Source: Mixta intestinalis (GTDB lineage Bacteria > Pseudomonadota > Gammaproteobacteria > Enterobacterales > Enterobacteriaceae). Taken from it: a stretch of DNA of 64,000 nucleotides. The position numbers and the translations under genes are program-made. The notes below the pieces were generated by a model. It was not told the origin of the DNA. It saw only the letters and a program-made list of their open reading frames with translations, and did no database searches. The first letter of the stretch is position 1; every line of letters starts with the position of its first letter. The stretch is taken from assembly GCF_009914055.1 (NCBI RefSeq), contig NZ_CP028271.1:2666001-2730000 (forward strand). Direction: 5' to 3'. Below, one piece after another: positions 8,718 through 17,653 of this stretch.

Positions 8718-9053
8718 TTAATCGAACATGCTTTGTAAATAGCGTTCCAGCGCGGCGCGGGAGCTGAATCCGTGCGGAATGCCGTAGTGATCCTGGGTAT
8801 CGCCCATCAGGTAGATAGGGAACTGCGTATAGTGATCGCAGGTTTTGATCTCCGACGCAGGATCGGCATAGTTCAGGCTTTTCTCTTTCAGCGTCGGATG
8901 AATGACCAGGGCTGTTCTTCCCAGGCGCGCCTCACGGTTGACGTAAACATAGTTATCGCCCCTGCGGTAGCCATAGGTTTTCGGCGTCACGGCATCCATT
9001 TCAAAACCCGCTTTTTCCAGAACGCGTGCCACCTCATCTGGTCGTAAATACAT
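8718..9053 (-). CDS. ygaC: YgaC, DUF2002 family protein
   Basis: Cytoplasmic protein of 111 residues matching E. coli YgaC nearly throughout (MYLRPDEVARVLEKAGF, YGYRRGDNYVYVNREARLGRTALVIHPTLKE is the diagnostic block, seen at residues 24-54). Function unknown; the E. coli gene is reported as Fur-regulated. The start at 9053 has GAGAGGATT upstream. It is divergent from ygaM, as in E. coli. Confidence 0.92.
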   Translation of the reverse strand: MYLRPDEVARVLEKAGFEMDAVTPKTYGYRRGDNYVYVNREARLGRTALVIHPTLKEKSLNYADPASEIKTCDHYTQFPIYLMGDTQDHYGIPHGFSSRAALERYLQSMFD

Positions 9054-9217
9054 GCTCAATCCTCTCATTCTTATAAAGCTTCGCAACCTTACAACAGCGC
9101 GGCGGCCAGGGGCATTCAGAATTATCCAGAAAGCCAGCTACGGAGACCGCTTCGCGCTGCGCTTGCGGTGGATGGTCTACACTAAGTATTAGGTTATTTA
9201 GCAAAGGGAAAAGAAAA

Positions 9218-9532
9218 ATGTTCAAACAATCAACGAAAAACGACCAGACCGACTTTAATCAGGATATTTCAGTGCTGGCAGATACGCTGGACGATTTGCT
9301 GAAATCTTACGGCAGTAAAGCCCAGGATGACATTGACGCAGCGCGCAGTAAAGCGGAAGCGCTGCTAAAAGAGACGCGTGCCAAAATGCACGGGCGTAAC
9401 CGCGTCAGCCAGGCGGCACGCGATGCCGGGCAGCAGGTGGATAGCTGGATCCATGATAAGCCGTGGCAGGGTGCAGGCGTTGGCGCTGCGGTCGGTATTT
9501 TTATCGGGGCATTGCTCGCTTCTCGTCGCTAA
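9218..9532 (+). CDS. ygaM: YgaM, ElaB/YqjD-family tail-anchored protein
   Basis: A 104-residue protein of the ElaB/YqjD/YgaM family, which associate with ribosomes and attach to the inner membrane by a C-terminal helix. Residues 1-80 are a charged helical region (DLLKSYGSKAQDDIDAARSK, LLKETRAKMHGR). Residues 83-101 are the Gly/Ala-rich membrane segment GVGAAVGIFIGALLA, followed by SRR. AAGGGAAAAG precedes the ATG. A CTACACT motif at 9177-9183 resembles a sigma-S -10, in keeping with the stationary-phase expression of this family. Confidence 0.92.
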   Translation: MFKQSTKNDQTDFNQDISVLADTLDDLLKSYGSKAQDDIDAARSKAEALLKETRAKMHGRNRVSQAARDAGQQVDSWIHDKPWQGAGVGAAVGIFIGALLASRR

Positions 9533-9935
9533 CCTCTTCGCTGACTCCTCTCCCCGCCTGCGCGGGGATTATCCTGCCTACGCGTTCTTTTTCTACCATC
9601 CCGATATTTTTCTACCGTTACGATACCCAGCGTTAAACTTCAGCGCCAACGATGAATACCACGATACGTAAAGCGCTCGACTCTGAGTAAATAAGGCACA
9701 TTCTGGGAGTAAAAAAAGCCGATCAAGGGTGAAAATAAGTGGTTGGAATGTTAAAAAACAAACCGGGAATTGTTACCTTGTTTTTGCCATTCCATTGGAA
9801 ATGCCGCCTCCCTGCCCGCTTGCTGCCGATGAAATAGTAAACAAAACTGGTATGTCCTGTTAAATGCTTTCAACAACGAAATAGTTTTTTGAGTTACTAT
9901 TAGTTCCGACGAATTATCAACCATACTTATTGCTC
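9533..9935. other. intergenic region between ygaM and the MFS gene
   Basis: No coding sequence is convincing here. A CCCCGC/GCGGGG hairpin at 9551-9568 closely follows the ygaM stop and may be its terminator, although the T-run is poor. From about 9690 the sequence becomes AT-rich, as expected of a promoter region for the following gene. No clear -35/-10 pair was found. Confidence 0.45.
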
Positions 9936-11120
9936 ATGAATTCAACGACTCACGGACTTAGTCCGATGCTGGTGGCGTTAATGTCCATCGCTACCGGACT
10001 GGCAGTGGCCTGCAACTACTATGCACAACCTTTGCTGGATACGATTGCCCATGGCTTTAACCTGTCGGTAAGCCAGGCCGGTTTTATCGTTACCACGGCG
10101 CAGCTCGGCTACGCTGCCGGTTTGCTGCTGCTGGTGCCGCTGGGCGATCGCGTTGAGCGTCGTGCGTTAATTGTGGGCATGAGCCTGCTGGCGGCAGGCG
10201 GCATGGTGATTACCGCCCTTTCCACCAATCTTGCCATGATGCTGCTGGGCACCGCCCTGACCGGACTTTTCTCGGTGGTTGCCCAACTGCTGGTGCCGCT
10301 GGCAGCAACGCTGGCCGCACCGGAGAAGCGCGGTAAGGTAGTCGGCACGGTAATGAGCGGCCTGCTGCTTGGCATTTTACTGGCGCGCACCGTCGCCGGA
10401 GCGCTGGCACAGCTTGGCGGCTGGCGCGCCGTGTTTTGGGTAGCCAGCGTTCTGATGGCATTAATGGCGCTGGCGCTGTGGCGTGGTCTGCCGCGCTATC
10501 GGCAGACGGTAGATTTAAACTATCCGCAGCTACTCGGCTCTATTTTTCATCTCTATGCCGCGACACGTGTGCTACGAACGCGTGCCGTTATCGGCTGCCT
10601 CTCTTTCGCTAACTTCAGCATTTTGTGGACCTCAATGGCGTTTTTGCTGGCGGCGCCGCCGTGGAACTACAGCGAAGGCGAGATTGGCCTGCTGGGTCTG
10701 GCTGGTGCCGCCGGTGCTCTGGCTGCACGTCAGGCGGGCGCGCTGGCCGACCGGGGCAAGGCGCGCCTGACAACCACCCTTGGCCTGCTGATTATGCTGG
10801 CTTCCTGGGCATTAACCGCGCTGGGTGCCCACTCGCTGCTGGCTTTGATTGCCGGGATTATCCTACTCGACCTGGCAGTACAGGGCGTACACATTACCAA
10901 CCAGAGCGTGATCTATCGGCGTATGCCTGAAGCGCGTAACCGCCTGACGGCCGGGTATATGACCAGCTACTTTATCGGCGGCGCGGCAGGCTCGTTGCTC
11001 TCCGCTAACGCTTATCATTTTGCGGGCTGGTATGGCGTATGCGCTGCCGGTTCGCTATTAACTTTACTTAATCTGTTAAGCTGGTGGGCAGGCTATCGCT
11101 ATGAAGATCACAATAATTAA
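9936..11120 (+). CDS. ygaY: YgaY-type MFS efflux transporter
   Basis: Inner-membrane drug/proton antiporter family protein of 394 residues with about twelve membrane helices. It begins with the subfamily motif VACNYYAQPLLDTIA near residue 30; the loop 2-3 motif is LVPLGDRVERR. The length equals that of the E. coli ygaY reading, which in K-12 is a broken gene, whereas here the frame is intact. It lies upstream of emrR as ygaY does in E. coli. A TTG six bases earlier (9930) is an alternative start, and neither start has a clear ribosome site. Substrate unknown. Confidence 0.85.
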   Translation: MNSTTHGLSPMLVALMSIATGLAVACNYYAQPLLDTIAHGFNLSVSQAGFIVTTAQLGYAAGLLLLVPLGDRVERRALIVGMSLLAAGGMVITALSTNLAMMLLGTALTGLFSVVAQLLVPLAATLAAPEKRGKVVGTVMSGLLLGILLARTVAGALAQLGGWRAVFWVASVLMALMALALWRGLPRYRQTVDLNYPQLLGSIFHLYAATRVLRTRAVIGCLSFANFSILWTSMAFLLAAPPWNYSEGEIGLLGLAGAAGALAARQAGALADRGKARLTTTLGLLIMLASWALTALGAHSLLALIAGIILLDLAVQGVHITNQSVIYRRMPEARNRLTAGYMTSYFIGGAAGSLLSANAYHFAGWYGVCAAGSLLTLLNLLSWWAGYRYEDHNN

Positions 11121-11575
11121 CCAACGAAGTGTAAATAGCGTTCCTTTCAGTAAAGCCATGCTATAAAGCCGTTGATCACTCTGATATGGTTAGCCAGGAA
11201 TTTATTCATAAAGGTTATATTTTCACAAGCAATTATTTAAACTATAGAAAGAGTATCGCGATAATACAGGCCTAAACAACAATGCTATTCATGTCAGCCA
11301 TACGCCTGTTATATTAGCGTCAGGCATGTTTTCCGCGGCAGCCGCCAGCGTGCAACAGCACTACCGCGTAGCGTTTTTGCGTATTCCGTGGCGATGGATT
11401 TATCAGACCCGCGACCGCCTTAATCCGGCAGTCTGCAGTTTCGGTTTATGGAGTGAGCCGGAAATATTGAATGGTGACGTAGCGATCGCGTGAACAGACC
11501 CGCTGGTAGCGCTGTTTACGCCTGTTTCGTCATCACCATTACTATACCAGTTGCAACTAATGAGGTTCCTTTAAG
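11121..11575. other. intergenic region upstream of emrR
   Basis: An AT-rich start (11121-11300), then a gene-like remnant (11326-11493, listed separately), then the emrR promoter region. In E. coli the ygaZ-ygaH valine exporter genes lie at this place; neither is present. Confidence 0.5.
11326..11493 (+). pseudogene. possible decayed gene fragment, solute-binding-protein-like
   Basis: A 55-codon open frame, MFSAAAASVQQHYRVAFL onward, contains RIPWRWIYQ and NPAVCSFGLWSEPE. These faintly resemble the 'PWKR...ICSLGxFKTPERE' core of periplasmic solute-binding proteins. There is no signal peptide, no good ribosome site, and the rest of such a protein is missing. It is more likely a remnant of a deleted gene than an active small ORF. 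Confidence 0.3.
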
Positions 11576-12109
11576 ATGGAAAGTTCGTTTACTCCCATTG
11601 AACAGATGCTGAACATTCGCGCTACTCGCCATAAAGATTTCCCACTCCAGGAAATTATGCTGACGCGTCTGTGCATGCATATGCAGAGCAAGCTGTTGGA
11701 TAATCGTAATAAGATGCTGAAAGCTCAGGGGATTAACGAGACACTGTTTATGGCGTTGATTACGCTGGATGCACAGGAAAACCAGAGTATTCAGCCATCA
11801 GAACTGAGCGCGGCGCTGGGTTCATCCCGTACCAACGCGACGCGCATTGCCGATGAACTGGAAAAACGCGGCTGGATTGAACGACGCGAAAGCGATAACG
11901 ATCGTCGCTGCCTGCATCTGCACTTAACGGAAAAAGGCAACGCGTTTCTGCGCCAGGTGCTCCCGCCGCAGCATCAGAGCCTGCAGTATCTTTGGTCCTC
12001 GCTCAGCAACAGCGAAAAAGTACAGCTGGAGAGCCTGACGCGCAAGCTGCTGAACCGTCTGGATCAGATGGATGAAGAGGAAGTTATTTCTTCTCTTTCA
12101 CATCAATAG
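11576..12109 (+). CDS. emrR: EmrR (MprA), MarR-family repressor
   Basis: Repressor of the emrRAB efflux operon, released by uncouplers, nalidixate and other phenolic ligands. 177 residues, close to E. coli EmrR. The winged-helix region runs over residues 55-125: SIQPSELSAALGSSRTN is the recognition-helix part, and RRESDNDRRCLHLHLTEKG is the wing characteristic of MarR proteins. GAGG lies upstream of the ATG at 11576. It is the first gene of emrR-emrA-emrB. Confidence 0.96.
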   Translation: MESSFTPIEQMLNIRATRHKDFPLQEIMLTRLCMHMQSKLLDNRNKMLKAQGINETLFMALITLDAQENQSIQPSELSAALGSSRTNATRIADELEKRGWIERRESDNDRRCLHLHLTEKGNAFLRQVLPPQHQSLQYLWSSLSNSEKVQLESLTRKLLNRLDQMDEEEVISSLSHQ

Positions 12110-12255
12110 CAATTCCTGCGAAACAATCACACTCAGAAATCGATATTTTAATCCGCTTTTGTCCATGCCAGCACCGTATTGCTGGCTTTTTAGGCTCGGG
12201 CCGCTGCGTACAAGGGATCAACGCACCCCGAATAGGTGTATACGTGGAGAAAACC

Positions 12256-13431
12256 ATGAGTGCGAATGCGGAAACGCAATCCCCCCAGAAGCCTGCCGGG
12301 AAAAAGAAAACGCGTAAAAAAGCATTAATTATCCTGGCGGTGCTGTTTATTCTGGCTGGCATTGCATATCTGATTTACTGGGCGCTGGTGCTGCGTCATT
12401 TTGAAGAAACCGATGATGCCTATGTGGCAGGTAACCAGGTGCAGATAATGGCCCAGGTCACCGGTAGCGTGAACAGGGTCTGGTTTGATAATACCGACTT
12501 CGTGAAGAAAGGTGATGTGCTGGTCACGCTGGATAAAACCGATGCGGAACAGGCATTTGAAAAAGCGCAAACCGCACTGGCTACCAGTGTGCGCCAGACG
12601 CATCAGCTGATGATTAACAGCAAGCAATATCAGGCCTCGATTGCCCTGCGAAAAACCGCGCTGGCGCAGGCGGAAGCGGATCTTAAACGCCGCGAGCCGT
12701 TGGGTGCCTCAAACCTGATTGGGCGTGAAGAATTACAGCACGCGCGCGACGCCGTCGCTACCGCCAGAGCACAGCTGGACGTGGCGGTGCAGCAATATAA
12801 TGCCAATCAGGCGGTAATTCTGGATACCTCGCTGGAAAACCAGCCTGCGGTAAAACAGAACGCCGCCGCGCTGCGTGACGCCTGGCTGGCGTTGCAGCGT
12901 ACCGACATTCGCAGCCCGATTGACGGCTACGTTTCCCGCCGCAGCGTCCAGGTAGGCGCGCAGATCTCTCCCACCACGCCGCTGATGGCGGTAGTACCCG
13001 CTACCGGCATTTGGGTCGACGCCAACTTTAAAGAGACGCAGCTGGCAGGCGTGCGCATCGGCCAACCGGCGACGGTGATCAGCGATATCTATGGTGATGA
13101 TGTGGTTTACCACGGTAAAGTCGTCGGCCTGGATATGGGCACCGGCAGCGCCTTCTCGCTGCTGCCCGCGCAGAACGCAACGGGCAACTGGATCAAAGTC
13201 GTCCAGCGTCTGCCGGTACGTATTGAGCTGGATGCCAAAGAAGTGGCGGATCATCCGCTGCGCATCGGCCTGTCCACGCTGGTTAAAATAGATACCAGCA
13301 ATAAAGAGGGCAGCGTGCTGGCTTCTCAGGTACGTCAGAGCCCCGCTTATCAGAGCGATGCGCTGGCGATCGATCTGGCGCCGGTCAATCAGTTAATCAG
13401 CGAGATCATTCGCGCCAATGCGAGCGAGTAA
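12256..13431 (+). CDS. emrA: EmrA, membrane-fusion subunit of multidrug efflux pump
   Basis: Periplasmic adaptor that joins the EmrB transporter to the TolC outer-membrane channel. 391 residues. A basic N-terminus and one membrane helix (about 25-45) are followed by the family motif HFEETDDAYVAGNQVQIMAQ. A barrel-sandwich and a long helical hairpin (about 95-200) follow, then SPIDGYVSRRSVQVGAQIS. The start ATG at 12256 matches E. coli and has GGAGAAAACC before it; the GTG at 12244 is part of that ribosome site. It is separated from emrR by 146 bases and from emrB by 14. Confidence 0.96.
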   Translation: MSANAETQSPQKPAGKKKTRKKALIILAVLFILAGIAYLIYWALVLRHFEETDDAYVAGNQVQIMAQVTGSVNRVWFDNTDFVKKGDVLVTLDKTDAEQAFEKAQTALATSVRQTHQLMINSKQYQASIALRKTALAQAEADLKRREPLGASNLIGREELQHARDAVATARAQLDVAVQQYNANQAVILDTSLENQPAVKQNAAALRDAWLALQRTDIRSPIDGYVSRRSVQVGAQISPTTPLMAVVPATGIWVDANFKETQLAGVRIGQPATVISDIYGDDVVYHGKVVGLDMGTGSAFSLLPAQNATGNWIKVVQRLPVRIELDAKEVADHPLRIGLSTLVKIDTSNKEGSVLASQVRQSPAYQSDALAIDLAPVNQLISEIIRANASE

Positions 13432-13445
13432 CGCGGGAGACTGTC

Positions 13446-14981
13446 ATGGCACAAAAACCGCTTGAAGGCGCTCAGCTGGTCCTGATGACCATCGCGCTGT
13501 CGCTGGCGACCTTTATGCAGGTGCTGGATTCCACCATCGCCAACGTTGCCATTCCGACTATCGCCGGTAACCTGGGCGCTTCGAATTCGCAGGGTACCTG
13601 GGTTATCACCTCGTTCGGCGTGGCTAATGCTATTTCCATCCCGATTACCGGCTGGCTGGCGAAGCGCGTGGGCGAGGTGAAACTGTTTGTCTGGTCAACC
13701 GTCGCTTTTGCGCTGGCGTCCTTTCTCTGCGGTATCGCAGAAAGCCTCCCGATGCTGATTCTGTTCCGCGTGGTGCAGGGGCTGGTTGCCGGGCCGCTGA
13801 TTCCGCTGTCGCAAAGTCTGTTGTTAAGCAACTATCCTCCCGCTAAACGCAGCGTTGCCCTCTCGCTGTGGGCGATGACGGTGGTTGTCGCGCCGATCTG
13901 CGGTCCGATTCTGGGCGGCTGGATCAGCGACAACTATCACTGGGGATGGATTTTCTTCATCAACGTACCGATCGGTATCGTGGTGACTATCCTGACGTTA
14001 CAGACGCTGCGTAACCGTGAAACCAAAACGGAGATCCGCCCGATCGATACGGTAGGGCTGGTTCTGCTGATCGTGGGTATCGGGGCACTGCAAATTATGC
14101 TCGACCGTGGACGCGAGCTGGACTGGTTTAGTTCAACCGAGATTATCGTGCTGACGGTGGTGGCGGTAGTGGCGCTGGCGATTCTGTTTGTCTGGGAGAT
14201 GACGGACGACCATCCGGTCGTTGACCTGACGCTGTTTAAGTCGCGTAACTTTACCATCGGCTGTTTGTCGATCAGCCTCGCCTACATGCTTTATTTCGGC
14301 TCAATTGTTCTGCTGCCGCAGCTGTTGCAGGAGGTATTCGGCTATACGGCAACCTGGGCTGGGCTGGCCTCCGCGCCGGTAGGGATTTTCCCGGTCATCC
14401 TGTCGCCGATAATCGGTCGCTTCGCGCATCGGATCGATATGCGCTACCTGGTCACTTTCAGCTTTATTATGTACGCCGTCTGTTTCTACTGGCGTGCCTG
14501 GACGTTCGAACCGGGAATGGACTTTGGCGCTTCGGCATGGCCGCAGTTTGTGCAGGGTCTGGCGGTGGCCTGCTTCTTTATGCCGCTAACCACCATTACC
14601 CTGTCTGGCCTGCCGCCGGAGCGGTTGGCTGCCGCCTCCAGCCTGTCGAACTTTATGCGTACCCTGGCGGGATCGATCGGGACTTCGATTACCACGACCA
14701 TGTGGACCAATCGTGAATCAATGCATCACAGCTATTTCAGCGAGTCGATTACGCCTTATAACAGCAATGCGCAAGAGACTTATCGGCAGCTGGAGCAGCT
14801 GGGTATGAACCACCAGCAGGCTCCCATCTATATTGCCCAGCAGATCACGAATCAGGGATTGATTATCTCAGCTAACGAAGTGTTCTGGATGTCAGCGGGA
14901 ATTTTCCTGCTGCTGGTGGTGATGGTCTGGTTTGCACGTCCACCGTTCAGTTCCGGTGGTGGCGGTGGCGGTGCGCATTAG
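13446..14981 (+). CDS. emrB: EmrB, DHA2-family multidrug efflux transporter
   Basis: Fourteen-helix proton-driven exporter of hydrophobic drugs and uncouplers, working with EmrA and TolC. 511 residues. The DHA2 motif in helix 1, VLDSTIANVAIPTIAGNLG, and GPLIPLSQSLLL are visible. The C-terminus is an unusual glycine run (SSGGGGGGAH) like that in E. coli EmrB. GGGAG precedes the ATG. A bidirectional terminator follows at 15072. Confidence 0.96.
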   Translation: MAQKPLEGAQLVLMTIALSLATFMQVLDSTIANVAIPTIAGNLGASNSQGTWVITSFGVANAISIPITGWLAKRVGEVKLFVWSTVAFALASFLCGIAESLPMLILFRVVQGLVAGPLIPLSQSLLLSNYPPAKRSVALSLWAMTVVVAPICGPILGGWISDNYHWGWIFFINVPIGIVVTILTLQTLRNRETKTEIRPIDTVGLVLLIVGIGALQIMLDRGRELDWFSSTEIIVLTVVAVVALAILFVWEMTDDHPVVDLTLFKSRNFTIGCLSISLAYMLYFGSIVLLPQLLQEVFGYTATWAGLASAPVGIFPVILSPIIGRFAHRIDMRYLVTFSFIMYAVCFYWRAWTFEPGMDFGASAWPQFVQGLAVACFFMPLTTITLSGLPPERLAAASSLSNFMRTLAGSIGTSITTTMWTNRESMHHSYFSESITPYNSNAQETYRQLEQLGMNHQQAPIYIAQQITNQGLIISANEVFWMSAGIFLLLVVMVWFARPPFSSGGGGGGAH

Positions 14982-15071
14982 TCAGGTGCGGCTAAAGCGC
15001 GGGAGGTTGAGGCTATCCCGCGTAGCATCCGCTAAATCACCAGAAACCTGAACGACGCTTTTCTCAGGCAC

Positions 15072-15098
15072 AAAAAAACGGGCATTCGCCCGTTTTTT
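15072..15098. terminator. bidirectional terminator between emrB and yfiF
   Basis: The stem CGGGC/GCCCG has an ATTC loop and is flanked by A7 on the left and T6 on the right. It serves emrB on the plus strand and yfiF on the minus strand. Confidence 0.9.
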
Positions 15099-15111
15099 AT
15101 CTCTGTCACGC

Positions 15112-16179
15112 TTAGTGGTTTTGACGCCACCACTCCGCCAGCAGAATGCCGGTTGCGACGGAAACGTTAAGGCTTTCCACCTTACCGGTGCCGTCAATCG
15201 ACACGCTCATATCGCCCTGCTTCAGGGCAGATTCACTCAGGCCATCGCTCTCCTGCCCCAGCGCCAGCACCATCTTCGCCGGGAGTTTCGCCTGCGTCAG
15301 GGGCGTGCTGCCTTTGTGACTGGAAGTGGTTACGATGGTATAACCCGCCTTGCGGAACGCTTCCAGACCTTTGACAAAGCTCTCTGCGCTGAGCGCCTGC
15401 ACATGTTCGGCACCGCCTTCCGCGGTACGTACTGCCGCGCCTGATTCCAGCACGGCGGCATCATCTACCAACAGGCCTTTAACGCCAAAATGTGCGCTGC
15501 TGCGCATAATGCCGCCGATATTATGCGGGTTGCCAATATTTTCCAGCGCCAGTACGCAATCCTGCTCGCGATCCGTTGCCAGCCACTCGCTTACCGGTGT
15601 ACCAACACGTTTCTTAATCAGGAAACAAACGCCGCCGTGATGCTCGGTGCCGGACGCTTTTTCCAGCTCTGCCTCTTCCACCACGTGATAGGCTTTGCGG
15701 TTGGCCGCCAGCCAGCGCAACGCATCACGGAAGCGCGGCGTTACGCTCTGTACAAACCAGGCGCGCACGATACATTCCGGGCGGCTTTGAAACAGCGCCT
15801 GACAGGCGTTCTCGCCGTACACGCGCGTCTCTTCCATACGCTGACGACGTAGCTGCTCTGGATCGATATAACTTTTACCACTAATGCCGCCATGATCGGG
15901 CTTCGTTTCTTCACCCGGCGCGCGGGAAACGGTGCGCCACGGTGAATCACTGCGCGGTTGCGCATCACGATCGCGATTGCCGCGGAATTTACCATCACGT
16001 CCGCCGCGCGCCGCGCTGTCAGACTGGCGAGATGGACGACGGCTACCTTCCTGGCGATCGGCGCCGGGCCTGCTGCCTCTGCCCGTTCGGGGATTCTGTC
16101 CGCGTTTATCTCCGTTATCGTCGCCGCGAACATACATCACTTTGACCTTGCCGCTTTTACCTTTGAATTCGTCGTTCAT
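15112..16179 (-). CDS. yfiF: YfiF, SpoU-family tRNA/rRNA methyltransferase-like protein
   Basis: A 355-residue protein. The first ~120 residues are a low-complexity, strongly basic, Arg/Gly/Asp-rich tail (KGKSGKVKVMYVRGDDNGDK, many RGS and RDR). Residues ~130-200 are the SpoU substrate-binding domain, and ~205-355 the SPOUT knot with ENIGNPHNIGGIMRS, LALGQESDGLSE and LNVSVATGILLAEWW. It would methylate an RNA ribose with SAM, but the E. coli substrate is not established. The start at 16179 (MNDEFKGKSGK) follows GGTGGAGGAAC; the longer frame to 16332 lacks conservation. Divergent from trxC. Confidence 0.93.
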   Translation of the reverse strand: MNDEFKGKSGKVKVMYVRGDDNGDKRGQNPRTGRGSRPGADRQEGSRRPSRQSDSAARGGRDGKFRGNRDRDAQPRSDSPWRTVSRAPGEETKPDHGGISGKSYIDPEQLRRQRMEETRVYGENACQALFQSRPECIVRAWFVQSVTPRFRDALRWLAANRKAYHVVEEAELEKASGTEHHGGVCFLIKKRVGTPVSEWLATDREQDCVLALENIGNPHNIGGIMRSSAHFGVKGLLVDDAAVLESGAAVRTAEGGAEHVQALSAESFVKGLEAFRKAGYTIVTTSSHKGSTPLTQAKLPAKMVLALGQESDGLSESALKQGDMSVSIDGTGKVESLNVSVATGILLAEWWRQNH

Positions 16180-16380
16180 CTGTTCCTCCACCTGCTGAGC
16201 GCGAAGCGCGAAGATTACCTGAAGCACAGGCTGTATGCCATCAACTTCGGCTAAAAGTCGCCAACTATTGCACTCATTGAGTATTCCATGTTGTTGCTCA
16301 ATCAGAGCCGATTGATAATTAAGCTTATGCATTAATTTCGCGGTTATCTAAGCCGGTAACGATAAAACCTGAGGTGTTAA

Positions 16381-16800
16381 ATGAATACGGTATGTGCATC
16401 CTGCCAGGCAACCAACCGCGTTCCGGAAGAGCGCATGGCCGATGGCGCAAAATGTGGCCGCTGTGGCAGCGAGCTGTTTGATGGCGAAGTGATTAACGCC
16501 ACCAGCGCCACGCTGGATAAATATTTACAAGACGACCTGCCGGTGGTGGTGGATTTCTGGGCGCCCTGGTGCGGCCCCTGCGTTAACTTTGCGCCGATCT
16601 ATGAAGATGTCGCCGCCGAACGTAACGGTAAGGTGCGCTTCCTGAAGGTCAATACCGAAGCGGAGCCGGAGCTGAGCGCACGTTTTCGTATCCGCAGCAT
16701 CCCTACCATTATGGTGTTCAAACAGGGTCAGCTGGCGGATATGCTGAACGGTGCCATGCCGAAGGCCCCGTTTAACGAATGGCTGGATGAAACGCTGTAA
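16381..16800 (+). CDS. trxC: TrxC, thioredoxin 2
   Basis: Cytoplasmic disulfide reductase with an extra N-terminal zinc finger. 139 residues. The four zinc cysteines are at positions 5, 8, 25 and 28 (CASC, CGRC), and the redox pair is WCGPC at 64/67. The E. coli gene is OxyR-induced; I could not pick out an OxyR site with confidence in the short divergent region with yfiF. Just after the stop is a perfect 9-bp hairpin (16806-16826) without a T-run. Confidence 0.97.
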   Translation: MNTVCASCQATNRVPEERMADGAKCGRCGSELFDGEVINATSATLDKYLQDDLPVVVDFWAPWCGPCVNFAPIYEDVAAERNGKVRFLKVNTEAEPELSARFRIRSIPTIMVFKQGQLADMLNGAMPKAPFNEWLDETL

Positions 16801-16880
16801 TCCACGCGGCTGGCAATGCCAGCCGCACTACGCTTCCCAGCCGCTTCCCGCTACAATGGCGTTTTTGCCAGTGCGATTCC

Positions 16881-17585
16881 ATGAGCCATAATGCCGTTTT
16901 ACGCCTGCGCGCCGAGCGCCTGGCGCGTGCCACCCGCCCTTTTTTAGCGCGCGGCAACCGCGTCCGCCGTTGCCAGGGCTGTCTGCTACCACAAAAGCTC
17001 TGCCTGTGTGCGGAAATTGTTCCCCAGCACGCACGCAGCCGTTTCTGCCTGGTGATGTTCGATACGGAGCCGATGAAGCCCAGCAATACCGGGCGTTTAA
17101 TCGCCGATGTACTACCCGATACGCTCGCTTTTGGCTGGTCACGCACCGAACCCGATCCGGCATTGCTGGCGGCGGTTGCTAACGACGATTATCAGCCGAT
17201 GGTTGTTTTCCCTGAATCGTATGCTGATGGCGATCGTCCGGTACTCAATGCACCACCGATACAGGGCAAACCGCCGCTGTTTATTATGCTGGATGGCACC
17301 TGGACCGAAGCGCGTAAAATGTTTCGCAAAAGCCCCTGGCTGGATGCACTGCCGGTAATGTCGCTGCGGGTTACCACGCCTTCCGCCTATACGCTGCGCG
17401 AGGCGCACGGCCCCGGCCAGCACTGCACCGCCGAGATTGCCGCCGAACTGCTGCGTCAGGCGGGCGATACCGCCGCGGGCCAGACGCTTAGCGATCATTT
17501 TACGCTGTTTCGTCAACGCTATCTGGCAGGCAAACCCCATCATCCGGCGTCGTTAAATAACGATATGTTTCCTGCACAAAAATAA
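16881..17585 (+). CDS. tapT: TapT (YfiP), tRNA-uridine aminocarboxypropyltransferase
   Basis: DTW-domain enzyme that adds the aminocarboxypropyl group of SAM to uridine 47 of tRNA (acp3U47). 234 residues. The N-terminal zinc-ribbon-like cysteines are in RRCQGCLLPQKLCLC. The DTW motif is present as LDGTWTEARKM near residue 138, followed by STAEIAAELL-type helices. Its ribosome site is weak. It lies 80 bases after trxC, as in E. coli where yfiP precedes pka. Confidence 0.93.
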   Translation: MSHNAVLRLRAERLARATRPFLARGNRVRRCQGCLLPQKLCLCAEIVPQHARSRFCLVMFDTEPMKPSNTGRLIADVLPDTLAFGWSRTEPDPALLAAVANDDYQPMVVFPESYADGDRPVLNAPPIQGKPPLFIMLDGTWTEARKMFRKSPWLDALPVMSLRVTTPSAYTLREAHGPGQHCTAEIAAELLRQAGDTAAGQTLSDHFTLFRQRYLAGKPHHPASLNNDMFPAQK

Positions 17586-17653
17586 CCACTGAAATCACAA
17601 GGCTTTTATTTTATCCTGCTGCCACGATGGATCGTTACAGAGCTAAAGGGACA

